Shown: in pieces, positions 25,801-34,485 of the stretch
Layout: every line of letters starts with the position of its first letter
Numbering within the stretch: position 1 is the first letter of the stretch
NCBI RefSeq assembly: GCF_001909285.1
Contig: NZ_MRSV01000001.1
Span: forward strand, 1,321,331-1,385,330
Reading direction: 5' to 3'
Length of the DNA stretch: 64,000 bases
From: Exiguobacterium profundum
GTDB lineage: Bacteria > Bacillota > Bacilli > Exiguobacteriales > Exiguobacteriaceae
Position numbers and translations under genes: made by a program
Notes under the pieces: generated by a model
What the model saw: only the letters and a program-made list of their open reading frames with translations
The model's database searches: none
Told to the model about the DNA's origin: nothing

Positions 25801-26921
25801 GCTGTCGTCGTAGGCGGACCGACGATAAATCGCCATATGTAATGAAACACTTTGGCATTGTATACGGCTTTCAACAGGACGGCGAGTACGGGCCCGACGA
25901 TAAAGCCGAGTACACCGAATAGCTTTAATCCAACGAAGATGGAGATGAGTGCGACCAGTGGATTCAATCCGATATGGGAACCGACAATTTTCGGTTCAGC
26001 CAAGTTGCGTTGGACGATGACGATGATATACAACACGACCAATCCGATGGCAACGAACCAATCACCTGTCACCGCGGCATAGGCGGCCCAAGGAATAAGT
26101 AGCGTACCGACCCCTAAATAAGGCAAGAGGTCAAAGAACCCCGCAAGTAAAGCGAAAGAGAGCGGGTTGTCAACACGAAGGATGAGCATCCCGATCAAGA
26201 CGATCCCGAATGTGATGGAGATGAGCGTGAACTGGGCACGGACGTATCCAAATAGGGCAGACTTGAGGTTGATCATCACTTCCTCGAATTCTTTGAATCC
26301 TTTTCGTTTGTTCAGACGATTCAGTGAGTTGACGTATGATGGCCAATCCTTTGTGATGAAGAACCAGGCGAGGACAATGACGACCACGAGCAACAAGACG
26401 AGCGGGAGCGCCGCTAACATGTTTTGTAGCACACTGGCCACTCCGCGGGACAAGACACCAATCGCTGAGGCGAGTTGGACACCGAGCTCGGTGATTCCTC
26501 CCTCGAGCGAGGTCGTTTGTCCGGGATTTAACTGCTGATAGCTCTCGTATGCATCATTGACGAGCGGTGCGATTTTCTCATTGAACAGTCGTTGGATAAA
26601 CTCGGTGAGTGTCTCAATTTGTTCAGGGAGTCGTTCCGCTGCCACCGTTGCATAATGAATCAATTGGATGATGACGATGGTGATGATTCCGACGACGATG
26701 CTAAGCACGATGATCAAGGAAATGAGAGTGCCGAGTGCACGAGGCATATTTGATTTTCGCTCGAAAAAGTTGACGAGCGGGACGGTCATCAAGGACAAGA
26801 GCAAGGCAAATACGAACGGATATGTATATTCGAAAAGTATATTCAATAGCCAAGTGATTAAAAAGAAACCGATAACGACGAGAATGAATCGAAGCAATTG
26901 CCAAAGTCTTGCCGACGACAT
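25788..26921 (-). CDS. ytvI: AI-2E family transporter / YtvI-type membrane protein
   Basis: 377 residues with seven to eight hydrophobic segments: a cluster of spans at 10-100, a soluble coil-like section about 100-160 (ERLPEQIETLTEFIQRLF), then spans to 360. LLPYLGVGTLLIPWAAYAAVTGDW and VGSHIGLNPLVALISIFVGLKLFG are the AI-2E exporter-family (UPF0118) signatures. In Bacillus, ytvI is annotated as a sporulation membrane protein, but Exiguobacterium does not sporulate, so the function here is an open exporter role. AAGGGTGGG precedes the ATG at 26921; the frame to 26945 lacks a site. Confidence 0.85.
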   Translation of the reverse strand: MSSARLWQLLRFILVVIGFFLITWLLNILFEYTYPFVFALLLSLMTVPLVNFFERKSNMPRALGTLISLIIVLSIVVGIITIVIIQLIHYATVAAERLPEQIETLTEFIQRLFNEKIAPLVNDAYESYQQLNPGQTTSLEGGITELGVQLASAIGVLSRGVASVLQNMLAALPLVLLLVVVIVLAWFFITKDWPSYVNSLNRLNKRKGFKEFEEVMINLKSALFGYVRAQFTLISITFGIVLIGMLILRVDNPLSFALLAGFFDLLPYLGVGTLLIPWAAYAAVTGDWFVAIGLVVLYIIVIVQRNLAEPKIVGSHIGLNPLVALISIFVGLKLFGVLGFIVGPVLAVLLKAVYNAKVFHYIWRFIVGPPTTTAKER

Positions 26922-27000
26922 GTGGAACCCACCCTTTCCGGACAACTAGGTTGAGCATAGTATATCATGTAAGCGGTAAATAAAGCAGAAAGATAGGTGA

Positions 27001-27780
27001 ATGAACGTGAGAGAAGTTCAACAGAAAATCGATACGATGATTCTTCATTTAGGTGGTTACTGGAGACCTTTATCCGGGCTAGCACGATTGTTAGAAGAGG
27101 TAGGAGAAGTAGGGGGCGCGTTAAGGAGAGAGGCGCGGGATGAGTTGAAAGAGGAGTTACTTGATGTACTAGTGATCTCCACGTGTCTGGCAAACCAGTA
27201 TGCGATTGCATTGCAACAACCAGAGGCGGAGGGAGGAGAATCGAAAGAGAAGCTGTATTTTCAAATTGTTGAAGAGGCAGGGGAAGTGGCGCGGATTTTG
27301 AACGCTTATGAAGGCGATAAGAAGTTAAAACCGAACCGTAAAGGTCAATCACTACAGCATCATATCGAGCAATTGCAACGTGCCGTTTTGTCTCTTGGAG
27401 AGTCTTACCATCTCAATCTGTTCGATTCACTCTTTGCCCTCATCGAAGAGAAGTCGGCCCGAGACTTTGGACGATTTGATCATACGCAGGATCCGATTAC
27501 GGAGACATCGGTGCGTACTTATTTATCACATCAGCCAGGTCGCTATTGGGGTGGAGTCCCAGTTAAATCGTTTGAGCGATTCGACCGATATATAGAACGA
27601 GAACAACATATCGAGCGTTTTTGTCGCATTTTTGCGATTGAAGGATTGGACGGATTTGTAATTCAACAGAAACGAGATGGATTGATTGTTACAGAGAATC
27701 CTTCGATTAAAGAAGGTTTTACTGTCGCCATCGAACGTTACGGTGCGGAGATGTTTCTGATCATCCGACCGGTCAAATAA
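27001..27780 (+). CDS. MazG-like protein with duplicated nucleotide-pyrophosphohydrolase domain
   Basis: 259 residues. The first half has the MazG metal motif LEEVGEV...KEELLDVL (EExxE then ExxD), expected to bind Mg2+ and cleave nucleoside triphosphates or a related substrate. The second half repeats VEEAGEVARIL but the downstream Asp is replaced (HIEQLQRA), so it may be non-catalytic. The C-terminal 110 residues, with YWGGVPVKSFERFDRYIEREQ, have no family I recognise. The start ATG 27001 follows AGATAGGTGA. Monocistronic between ytvI and the amidase gene. Confidence 0.75.
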   Translation: MNVREVQQKIDTMILHLGGYWRPLSGLARLLEEVGEVGGALRREARDELKEELLDVLVISTCLANQYAIALQQPEAEGGESKEKLYFQIVEEAGEVARILNAYEGDKKLKPNRKGQSLQHHIEQLQRAVLSLGESYHLNLFDSLFALIEEKSARDFGRFDHTQDPITETSVRTYLSHQPGRYWGGVPVKSFERFDRYIEREQHIERFCRIFAIEGLDGFVIQQKRDGLIVTENPSIKEGFTVAIERYGAEMFLIIRPVK

Positions 27781-27849
27781 AAACATTTACCTTTTTATCA
27801 AAAACATTCATCTTTTTTTCAATTATTTACTTTTTTTAAAAAAGCATTA

Positions 27850-27858
27850 TGCTAATAT
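27850..27858 (+). promoter_or_regulatory. Extended -10 element upstream of the amidase gene
   Basis: TGCTAATAT gives TGn-TAATAT, an extended -10 box, about 48 bases before the start; the region upstream is very T-rich and no clear -35 is seen. Confidence 0.4.
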
Positions 27859-27906
27859 GAAATTGTTGTTAGTAGGAAATGCCGCAATGAGAAAGGAATA
27901 TTTTGG

Positions 27907-29820
27907 ATGAAAATGAAACTATTGAAAGTTGCCCTCATCTTAACGGTCCTCTTGTTTGGTATGCAACTTCCGTCTGCTGAAGCTGCTACTTACGATGGAG
28001 AGACGACTGTCAATTTGAACATTCGTACATCCCCTAGTCTGAGTGGGAAGGTAGTGAAAACATTACCAAAAAGCACGAAAGTAAAGTATGGAACGTATAA
28101 TCAGTCCTGGCACAAAGTGTATGTAAACAATCGTACATACTATGCCTCGGCCCAGTACATTCGGAAACTTTCATCCACTGCAAGTTCGCTAACGACGCAG
28201 GCGGCAACGTCTACTGGTGTGACAACTGCGAACTTAAACGTACGAGTCACGTCTCATCGATCGGCGAAGATTGTCGCTACGTTGAAGAAAGGGACGGAAG
28301 TGAAGTATGCCGTTCATAATTCTTCTTGGGCAAAAGTCTACCTAAATGGCAAGACGTACTATGCCGCAAAAGCTTACATCGCACCGAAACTGACAGAATC
28401 GAATGTGGAGCGGACAAACGGCTACGCGAACCGTGAGTTGAAGTTGTTCGCTGAACGCAACCAACGTTCGAAAGTGCAGAAAGTTCTTCCGAAACATACG
28501 GCTGTCGTCTCGAGTAAATATAATTCAAGTTGGTCGATTGTCTATATCGGGAACGAGACGTATTATACGCCGACTTGGGGCATCACAGCAGGCACATTGG
28601 ACAGTGGTGTAGAGAAAAAAGACGGATATGCAAACCGGGAGATGAAACTCTTCGCTGAGCGGAATCAACGTTCGGCGGTGAAGAAGGTACTCCCCGTGAA
28701 CACGGCTGTCCTCTCGAGCAAATACAACTCGAGCTGGTCGATTGTATATCTCGGAAGTGAAACTTATTACACACCGACAGCTTGGATCTCTACGTCGAAA
28801 ACGCCAACGGAGCCTCCGACGACAACGAAACCGGATGATGGACTCACGCAAGGGTATGCAAACCGTACAGTAAACTTGTTTGGGAAAACCCATCAGAGTT
28901 CGGAAGTCCTCATGGTTCTTCCGAAATACACGGCTGTTTCATACAAAGCGTACAATTCGAGTTGGTCGACTGTTCATATCGGCTCGAAAGTCTACTACAC
29001 AGCGAGTTCGTGGTTGACGAAAGGGAAAGCCCCGGCAGCGCCGGAAGCTGCACCAAAAGGTACGGTATACATCAACACACCAGGTGATGTATTGAACGTT
29101 CGTTCGAAAGCGAGTCTTGATTCGAATGTGGTTGGTCAACTCAATCACGGAACAGCTGTTTCACATTATGGGACAATCAATGGTTTCCATAAAATCAAGT
29201 TCAATGGACAAGATGCTTTCATTTCTTCAGCATTCGTGATGACATCTAAGCCGAGCACATCGACTGGAACAGTCATCGTCCTTGATCCAGGACACGGTGG
29301 AAAAGACCCAGGAGCAGTTAATGGATCTCTCTATGAGAAAACGATTGTACTCGATGTAACGAAACGTGTAGAAGCTTATCTTCGCTCAAAATATGATTAC
29401 AATGTACGTCTCACTCGTTCAACTGATGTCTATTTGACTCTAGATCAGCGAGTTGCTGCAGCGAAGTCGTTACGTGGTGATTTGTTTGTAAGTATGCACG
29501 TCAACGCAGCCGGTTCATCATCTGCGAAAGGGGTAGAAACGTTCTATTCTTCTCAGTCTGCGCACAGCGCTCGAAGTCGTGTCCTTGCTTCAAACATTCA
29601 AAGCAACTTGGCAGGTAAAATGAGTGGAATGTCGAACCGAGGAGTGAAAACAGCTAATTATTACGTTATTACGTATAATACAATGCCATCTGCACTCGTC
29701 GAATTAGGATTTATCTCATCACCAACAGATTTGACTTACCTTCGAAGTAACACGTCTCGTCAGCAAATGGCGGAAGGTGTGGCTGAAGGAATTGCCAAAT
29801 ATGTTCAGACTTATTATTGA
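27907..29820 (+). CDS. Secreted N-acetylmuramoyl-L-alanine amidase with six SH3-like repeats
   Basis: 637 residues. Signal peptide MKMKLLKVALILTVLLFG...AEA. Six SH3b-type wall-binding repeats follow: two of the LNxR type (about 35-150), three of the GYANRExKLFAERNQRS type (about 178-375) and one more LNVRSKAS type (about 395-450). The C-terminal amidase_3 domain has zinc ligands His in LDPGHGG, Glu in NGSLYEKT, His in SMHVNAAG and catalytic Glu in ALVELGFIS. It cuts the bond between muramic acid and the stem peptide in peptidoglycan. GAAAGGA precedes ATG 27907. Repeats 3 and 4 are nearly identical, indicating a recent internal duplication. Confidence 0.94.
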   Translation: MKMKLLKVALILTVLLFGMQLPSAEAATYDGETTVNLNIRTSPSLSGKVVKTLPKSTKVKYGTYNQSWHKVYVNNRTYYASAQYIRKLSSTASSLTTQAATSTGVTTANLNVRVTSHRSAKIVATLKKGTEVKYAVHNSSWAKVYLNGKTYYAAKAYIAPKLTESNVERTNGYANRELKLFAERNQRSKVQKVLPKHTAVVSSKYNSSWSIVYIGNETYYTPTWGITAGTLDSGVEKKDGYANREMKLFAERNQRSAVKKVLPVNTAVLSSKYNSSWSIVYLGSETYYTPTAWISTSKTPTEPPTTTKPDDGLTQGYANRTVNLFGKTHQSSEVLMVLPKYTAVSYKAYNSSWSTVHIGSKVYYTASSWLTKGKAPAAPEAAPKGTVYINTPGDVLNVRSKASLDSNVVGQLNHGTAVSHYGTINGFHKIKFNGQDAFISSAFVMTSKPSTSTGTVIVLDPGHGGKDPGAVNGSLYEKTIVLDVTKRVEAYLRSKYDYNVRLTRSTDVYLTLDQRVAAAKSLRGDLFVSMHVNAAGSSSAKGVETFYSSQSAHSARSRVLASNIQSNLAGKMSGMSNRGVKTANYYVITYNTMPSALVELGFISSPTDLTYLRSNTSRQQMAEGVAEGIAKYVQTYY

Positions 29821-29828
29821 TTTGAATT

Positions 29829-29857
29829 AACCCAGACATGATTGTCTGGGTTTTTTT
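29829..29857 (+). terminator. Terminator after the amidase gene
   Basis: CCCAGACA / TGTCTGGG around TGAT, then seven T. Confidence 0.88.
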
Positions 29858-29868
29858 GATGTACAATT

Positions 29869-29895
29869 AACCGAACCGATTAAATCGGTTCGGTT
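29869..29895 (-). terminator. Strong inverted repeat after nrdB
   Basis: AACCGAACCGAT / ATCGGTTCGGTT, TAA centre, just past the nrdB stop. The T run on the minus strand is poor, so it may stabilise the 3' end more than terminate. Confidence 0.5.
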
Positions 29896-29900
29896 CAATT

Positions 29901-30941
29901 TTATAGATCATCAAATCCGTTCGCGTCTGTCACTTTCGCATAAGAACGTGACTTTTGTTCGAAGAAATCAGATTTTGTCGCATTGAGCGAGTCGTCTGAG
30001 TATGCACGGATCCAAGGCATGACATCTTCGTCAAATCCTTCATACAAGTCATTCAGACCGATGACGCGGAGGCGCTTATTCGCCAAGTATTTGACGTAGT
30101 CTCGCATTTCACTGACGTCGAGTCCATCGAGGTCACGGAGAACGTATTCACACCACTCGATCTCGAGATCGACCGCTTCTGCCATCGTGTCGTATACGAA
30201 CTGACTGAACTTTCCGTTTTCATCAATCTTCGGATTTTCTGTCAGCACGGCACGTAAGAGCTGGCTGATGAAGTAAGAATGTTGCATCTCATCACGTTGG
30301 ATATAACTGATCATCGTTGATGTACCGACCATCTTTTGGTGGCGGGCGAGATTGTAGAAATAAGCGAATCCTGAATAGAAGTTGATGCCTTCTAGAATGA
30401 CGGATGCAACGAGCGATTTCGCAAAGTTTTCAGCGTTCGGAGTCTCGCGGAACGCTTCATATAAGTCCAAGATGAATTGATTGCGCTTCATGACCATTTC
30501 ATCGTCTTTGGCGATGTCAAAGATTCGATTTTGTTCAGCGAGTGGCACGAGACTTGATAGGACATAGCTGTATGATTGATTGTGCACGACCTCTTGTTGT
30601 GCGATGACCGCGAGAACGGCGTGTACAGACGAGTCAGATGAGAACATAGAAGACTCGAGGATGTATCGTGTCTGGACCGAGTCGAGAATCGAGAGCAGTC
30701 CGATGATCCGTTTGAATGCATCCTGTTCACGTTCAGTCAATTGCGGCCATTGTTGCATATCCTTAGACATTGAGATCTCATCAGGAATCCAAAAGTTCGA
30801 TAATAACTGTTTGTAAATGGTATAGAACTGAGGATACGCGATATCGTTCCAATTGACGATCGAACTCGTTTCCCCGCCAATGATGGCGGTTGCCCGGTTA
30901 GGATGTTTGGGCGACAATAATTTGATTTTCTGAATCGACAT
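29901..30941 (-). CDS. nrdB: Class I ribonucleotide reductase, radical-generating beta subunit
   Basis: 346 residues. Metal ligands of a class I R2 are all visible: Asp in LLSILDSVQTR, Glu and His in AQQEVVHNQSYSY, Glu in VILEGINFYSG, Glu and His in RDEMQHSYF. The tyrosine four residues after the first His (HNQSY) is at the radical position. The protein stores the radical needed by NrdA to reduce ribonucleotides. AAGGAG lies 9 bases before the start, and the gene begins 44 bases inside the flavodoxin gene, so the two are translationally coupled. Metal content (Fe2 or Mn2) cannot be read from sequence. Confidence 0.95.
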   Translation of the reverse strand: MSIQKIKLLSPKHPNRATAIIGGETSSIVNWNDIAYPQFYTIYKQLLSNFWIPDEISMSKDMQQWPQLTEREQDAFKRIIGLLSILDSVQTRYILESSMFSSDSSVHAVLAVIAQQEVVHNQSYSYVLSSLVPLAEQNRIFDIAKDDEMVMKRNQFILDLYEAFRETPNAENFAKSLVASVILEGINFYSGFAYFYNLARHQKMVGTSTMISYIQRDEMQHSYFISQLLRAVLTENPKIDENGKFSQFVYDTMAEAVDLEIEWCEYVLRDLDGLDVSEMRDYVKYLANKRLRVIGLNDLYEGFDEDVMPWIRAYSDDSLNATKSDFFEQKSRSYAKVTDANGFDDL

Positions 30942-31404
30942 GGTGCATAACTCCTTCTTCTACATGGTGAGCCATCCGCTCTGCCCAATGTTGGACGTTG
31001 AACGGTTGGTTACGTGGGGACTGCTCGATTTTAAGCAGTTCCCCGGCAAGTGGGATTCCGTATTTTGAAAGGTGGTACGCCATCTCGTCAACAGCGCGAC
31101 AGAAATGTACAAACATCTTGTCACCGGTTCCGAATACCGCAGCTTGTCGAATGGGCACTTGGAGTTCCTTCAACACGAGGCGGAACGTATCTTTCATTTC
31201 GTCTGGTAAGATTCCGTCTGCCCACGTGTAAGAGCCGAAATAGACGAGGTCGAACGAAGCGAGCGATTGAGCTTCGCGATATCCGACGCGATCGGCATCA
31301 TAGCGGACGACCGTATCGCCACGGCGATGATGTGTCGATTCGATGAGCGATGCCACTTCTTCTGTGTTTCCACTCATCGAATGACAGATGATTGCGATGT
31401 TCAT
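30898..31404 (-). CDS. Flavodoxin embedded in the ribonucleotide reductase operon
   Basis: 168 residues, a full-size flavodoxin and larger than a typical NrdI. FMN phosphate loop IICHSMSGNTEEVASLIE at the N-terminus; FGSYTWADGILPDEM and VFGTGDKMFVHFC flank the isoalloxazine site. The start MNIAIICHS follows AAAGGTGG by 8 bases; the earlier in-frame GTG sits on that site. It lies between nrdA and nrdB on the same transcript, so its job is probably to deliver electrons or an oxidant for assembling the NrdB metal-tyrosyl cofactor, as NrdI does elsewhere. YumC (12746) is a candidate reductase. Role is inference. Confidence 0.9.
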   Translation of the reverse strand: MNIAIICHSMSGNTEEVASLIESTHHRRGDTVVRYDADRVGYREAQSLASFDLVYFGSYTWADGILPDEMKDTFRLVLKELQVPIRQAAVFGTGDKMFVHFCRAVDEMAYHLSKYGIPLAGELLKIEQSPRNQPFNVQHWAERMAHHVEEGVMHHVDSENQIIVAQTS

Positions 31405-31453
31405 AGGGTGGACCACCTTTCTATAAAATGTACATAATGATTATGACGACGGT

Positions 31454-33721
31454 TTACGAAGCACACGACTCACATTCGTCGACTTCGACAGTCGTCGAAC
31501 GAGTGTAGTAAATCGACTTCATGCCAAGAGACCATGCCTCGAGGTGCATCGCAAGAAGCTCTGTCGCTTTTACATCGTTCTTCACGTATAAGTTGAAGCT
31601 GATTGCTTGGTCGATGTGGCGCTGGCGAGCCGCGTTTTGACGGATGCTCCATAATTGATCAATTTCAAATGCTGATTTATAGAACCAGTTTGTGTTCGGC
31701 GTCAAGTCGGGAACCGTGACTGGAATCTTATAGTTTTTCTTCTCTTCTGAGTAGACCTTTTTGTAGACCGGGTCAATCGATGCGGTACTACCAGCGATAA
31801 TCGCCGTCGATGAGTTTGGTGCAACGGCCATCATATAGGCGTTACGGACGCCGTTTTGATGTACTTCTGCTGCGAGACCGTCCCAATCGAGGTCGTCGTG
31901 TGAACGATAGTTCCGACGCTTGAAGTATTCGCCTGTATGCCATTCTGAACCTTCGAAGACGCCGAATGCTCCTTTTTCTTTGGCGTTTTCCATCGATGCT
32001 TGGATTGTGAGATACGCGATTTTTTCATAGAGTTTCTCTGCATATTGAACGGCATCGACCGATTCCCAACGGATTCCTTCTAGTGCGAGCAAATGATGCC
32101 AACCGAACGTTCCTAGACCGACTGCACGATACTTCTGGTTCGTGATCATCGCCTGTGGAACTTCGATCGTATTCAAATCGATGACGTTATCGAGCATACG
32201 CATTTGAATCGGGATGAGTCGTTCGAGCACATCGGCTTTCACGGCACGAGCAAGTGCGATTGAACTCAAGTTACAGACGACGAAATCACCAGGAGTCTTT
32301 GTGATGACGATTTTTCCGTTTTTTTTGTATTCTTCTTCGATTGTCGTTGCCGACATGTTTTGCGCAATTTCAGAACAGAGGTTTGAACTGTAGATCATCC
32401 CGGCATGTTTGTTTGGGTTTGCGCGGTTCACTGCGTCTCGGAAGAACATATATGGTGTACCTGTTTCAAGTTGTGAGCGCATGTAACGTTTTACAAGGTC
32501 GATGGCTGGAACTGTCACACGAGATAATTCTGGCGTGTTGACACATTCCATATATTTCTCTGTGAAGCTTCCACCGTTCTCTGATTCGTCAAAATAGTCT
32601 TCAAGGCTATATCCCATCACGGTACGAATCTCGTGTGGATCGAACAAGTGCCAGTCGCCGCGTGCCTCGACCGTACGCATGAAGAGGTCCGGTAAGCAAA
32701 CGCCTGTGAACAAGTCGTGTGTCCGGAGGCGCTCATCCCCGTTGTTCAATTTCGCGTCTAGGAATTCGAAGATGTCCTTATGCCAAATGTCTAAATAGAC
32801 GGCAATTGAGCCTTGACGCATACCGAGTTGGTCGACAGAGACGGCCGTGTTGTTCAATTGCTTCATCCAAGGAAGGGCACCACTTGAGACGCCTTTGAAT
32901 CCTTTGATGTCACTACCACGTGAACGGATTTTCCCGAGGTAGACACCGATTCCACCGCCACCTTTTGAGAGCGTCGCCACATCGGTGTTCGAATCATAAA
33001 TGCCACGGAGGGAGTCATCAACTGTATCAATGAAACAAGAGCTGAGCTGTCCATATGATTTACCGGCGTTTGACAATGTTGGTGTCGCGACCGTCATATA
33101 AAGGTTTGATAAAGCCCAATAAGCTTCTTCGACGAGCTTCAATCGAGTCGTCTCATTTTCTTTTTGCATGAGCGTCATCGCGATGACCATGAAGCGCTCC
33201 TGTGGAAGCTCATAAAGGTTCTTCACATGATCGCGCCCAAGATAGCGGTCCGACAACGTGCGGAGTCCGATATATGTGAAGAGACGGTCACGGGATGGGT
33301 CGATCAATGTCTCGAGATGGTCCATGTCTTCTTTTGAATACGTATCGAGAAGCGCTGACGTGAAAATTCGTTTTGCTGTTAACGTCTCGACCAGTTGATA
33401 GAAGTTACCATAACGCATAGATGCTTCGTAACCGCGGTTGCGTGCCGCTTCAAGATAGAGGCGGTTCAAGTACATTTCCGTTGCCACGAACGTCCAGTCC
33501 GGTTCTTCGGCTTTCAACATATCGAGGGCATGCATCGTCAATAAGTCATATACTACATCTTGTGTTAGCGTTTTTGTCTCGAGCGTCCGAATCGCCCGTT
33601 CTTCATAGCGCTCTACGCTTAAGTGAGGATACCGTGTCTGGATAGATTGAATAAGAGAAGAGACGTCAGAAAGCGTTGGAGCCGCTGGTAGCATCGTCTC
33701 GTGGTGGATAGGGGATGTCAA
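31454..33721 (-). CDS. nrdA: Class I ribonucleotide reductase, catalytic alpha subunit
   Basis: 755 residues. Active-site pieces: first redox Cys in YGQLSSCFIDT, Asn/Cys/Glu in SSNLCSEIAQN, second redox Cys in VVCNLSSIALA, tyrosine pair in MKSIYYTRSTT for radical transfer, and C-terminal CESC that is reduced by thioredoxin or glutaredoxin. The N-terminus lacks a clear ATP-cone, so allosteric activity control through a cone is not evident. The start is TTG at 33721, placed 9 bases after AAAGGAG. It heads the nrdA-flavodoxin-nrdB operon and has candidate NrdR sites in the promoter. Confidence 0.95.
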   Translation of the reverse strand: MTSPIHHETMLPAAPTLSDVSSLIQSIQTRYPHLSVERYEERAIRTLETKTLTQDVVYDLLTMHALDMLKAEEPDWTFVATEMYLNRLYLEAARNRGYEASMRYGNFYQLVETLTAKRIFTSALLDTYSKEDMDHLETLIDPSRDRLFTYIGLRTLSDRYLGRDHVKNLYELPQERFMVIAMTLMQKENETTRLKLVEEAYWALSNLYMTVATPTLSNAGKSYGQLSSCFIDTVDDSLRGIYDSNTDVATLSKGGGGIGVYLGKIRSRGSDIKGFKGVSSGALPWMKQLNNTAVSVDQLGMRQGSIAVYLDIWHKDIFEFLDAKLNNGDERLRTHDLFTGVCLPDLFMRTVEARGDWHLFDPHEIRTVMGYSLEDYFDESENGGSFTEKYMECVNTPELSRVTVPAIDLVKRYMRSQLETGTPYMFFRDAVNRANPNKHAGMIYSSNLCSEIAQNMSATTIEEEYKKNGKIVITKTPGDFVVCNLSSIALARAVKADVLERLIPIQMRMLDNVIDLNTIEVPQAMITNQKYRAVGLGTFGWHHLLALEGIRWESVDAVQYAEKLYEKIAYLTIQASMENAKEKGAFGVFEGSEWHTGEYFKRRNYRSHDDLDWDGLAAEVHQNGVRNAYMMAVAPNSSTAIIAGSTASIDPVYKKVYSEEKKNYKIPVTVPDLTPNTNWFYKSAFEIDQLWSIRQNAARQRHIDQAISFNLYVKNDVKATELLAMHLEAWSLGMKSIYYTRSTTVEVDECESCAS

Positions 33722-33817
33722 AATAGATCACTCCTTTAGATGGTGTAGACGTTATAAAAGGATAATAAGAACTTCCTTACCTGTCACAATATCGTGTTAA
33801 CGATCAAAATACCCGTT

Positions 33818-33878
33818 AACTATATATTGACACTTTTTTATTTTTTTTATCATAAAACACCTATATTTAGTTTTTCAA
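33818..33878 (-). promoter_or_regulatory. nrd operon promoter with two candidate NrdR boxes
   Basis: On the minus strand TTGAAA (33878-33873), 18 bases, TATGAT (33854-33849). NrdR-box-like cores CTATATATTG (33820-33829) and CTATATTTAG (33861-33870) are 41 bases apart, close to four helical turns; one lies between -35 and -10, the other near the start of transcription. A separate inverted repeat GTTAACG / CGTTAAC lies at 33796-33820. Confidence 0.55.
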
Positions 33879-34241
33879 TCCTTGACATTTTGGAATGTGC
33901 CCGTCACCTTTTTGCTTTTGTTTCAAAAGGGCTTCATGACCCAATTTGAGACAGAGAACAGAGATGAAAAAAATTTATGTATTGTCTTTGCTTGTTTTTT
34001 CACAAATTGTTGAATTCGATTTCATCACTCTTGATGAAACATTTCATCCGTTTGTTTGAGGTGGAATGGATTGTATTTGACGTTACTTATCAAAATACCT
34101 GCATATTCATTTCATACTAGATATAGTGTTCTGATGAATCAAGAAATATGAATCCATTTGTCAAGGCTGGTATCCGAGTAAAAAGTAAGGTAGATTGGTG
34201 AAGTAGGACATGGAATTTCAGCGAAAAGAAGGGTTTAACAA
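33879..34241. other. 363-base intergenic region upstream of nrdA
   Basis: No convincing gene. A 31-codon frame starting ATG 33964 (MKKIYVLSLLVFSQIVEFDF...) lacks a good ribosome site. TTTCATCA / TGATGAAA forms a hairpin near 34020-34040 and TTTCATC recurs three times. The right end holds the ribosome site AAGAAGGG of the gene at 34242. Confidence 0.5.
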
Positions 34242-34472
34242 GTGCGTACAGAAGACTTATTATTAACATGGGACCCACTCGGTTATGGGGCAGGTTCATA
34301 CGGACCTGAGTTTGATGAAGTCATGATGGCATTAACCTATGTCGATTCTCCCGAACAATTGACCGAAGTGATTCGCCGAACGCTTCTTGAAGCGTTCGAT
34401 GCGTGTCCACCAGAAACAGAGATTTTCGAGATGGCGCAGCGACTCCTCGTATCGTCATCTTGCCAACTATAA
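34242..34472 (+). CDS. DUF1871 family small protein
   Basis: 76 residues, GTG start at 34242 with AAGAAGGG 8 bases upstream. LLTWDPLGYGAGSYGPEFDEV followed by a helical segment ending in EIFEMAQRLL is the DUF1871 pattern found in Bacillales. Structure-level knowledge suggests a small helical fold; no activity is known. First of a tight three-gene run with the Nfu-N gene and a glycosyltransferase (stop and next ribosome site overlap). Confidence 0.75.
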   Translation: MRTEDLLLTWDPLGYGAGSYGPEFDEVMMALTYVDSPEQLTEVIRRTLLEAFDACPPETEIFEMAQRLLVSSSCQL

Positions 34473-34485
34473 GGAGGAACCAATA

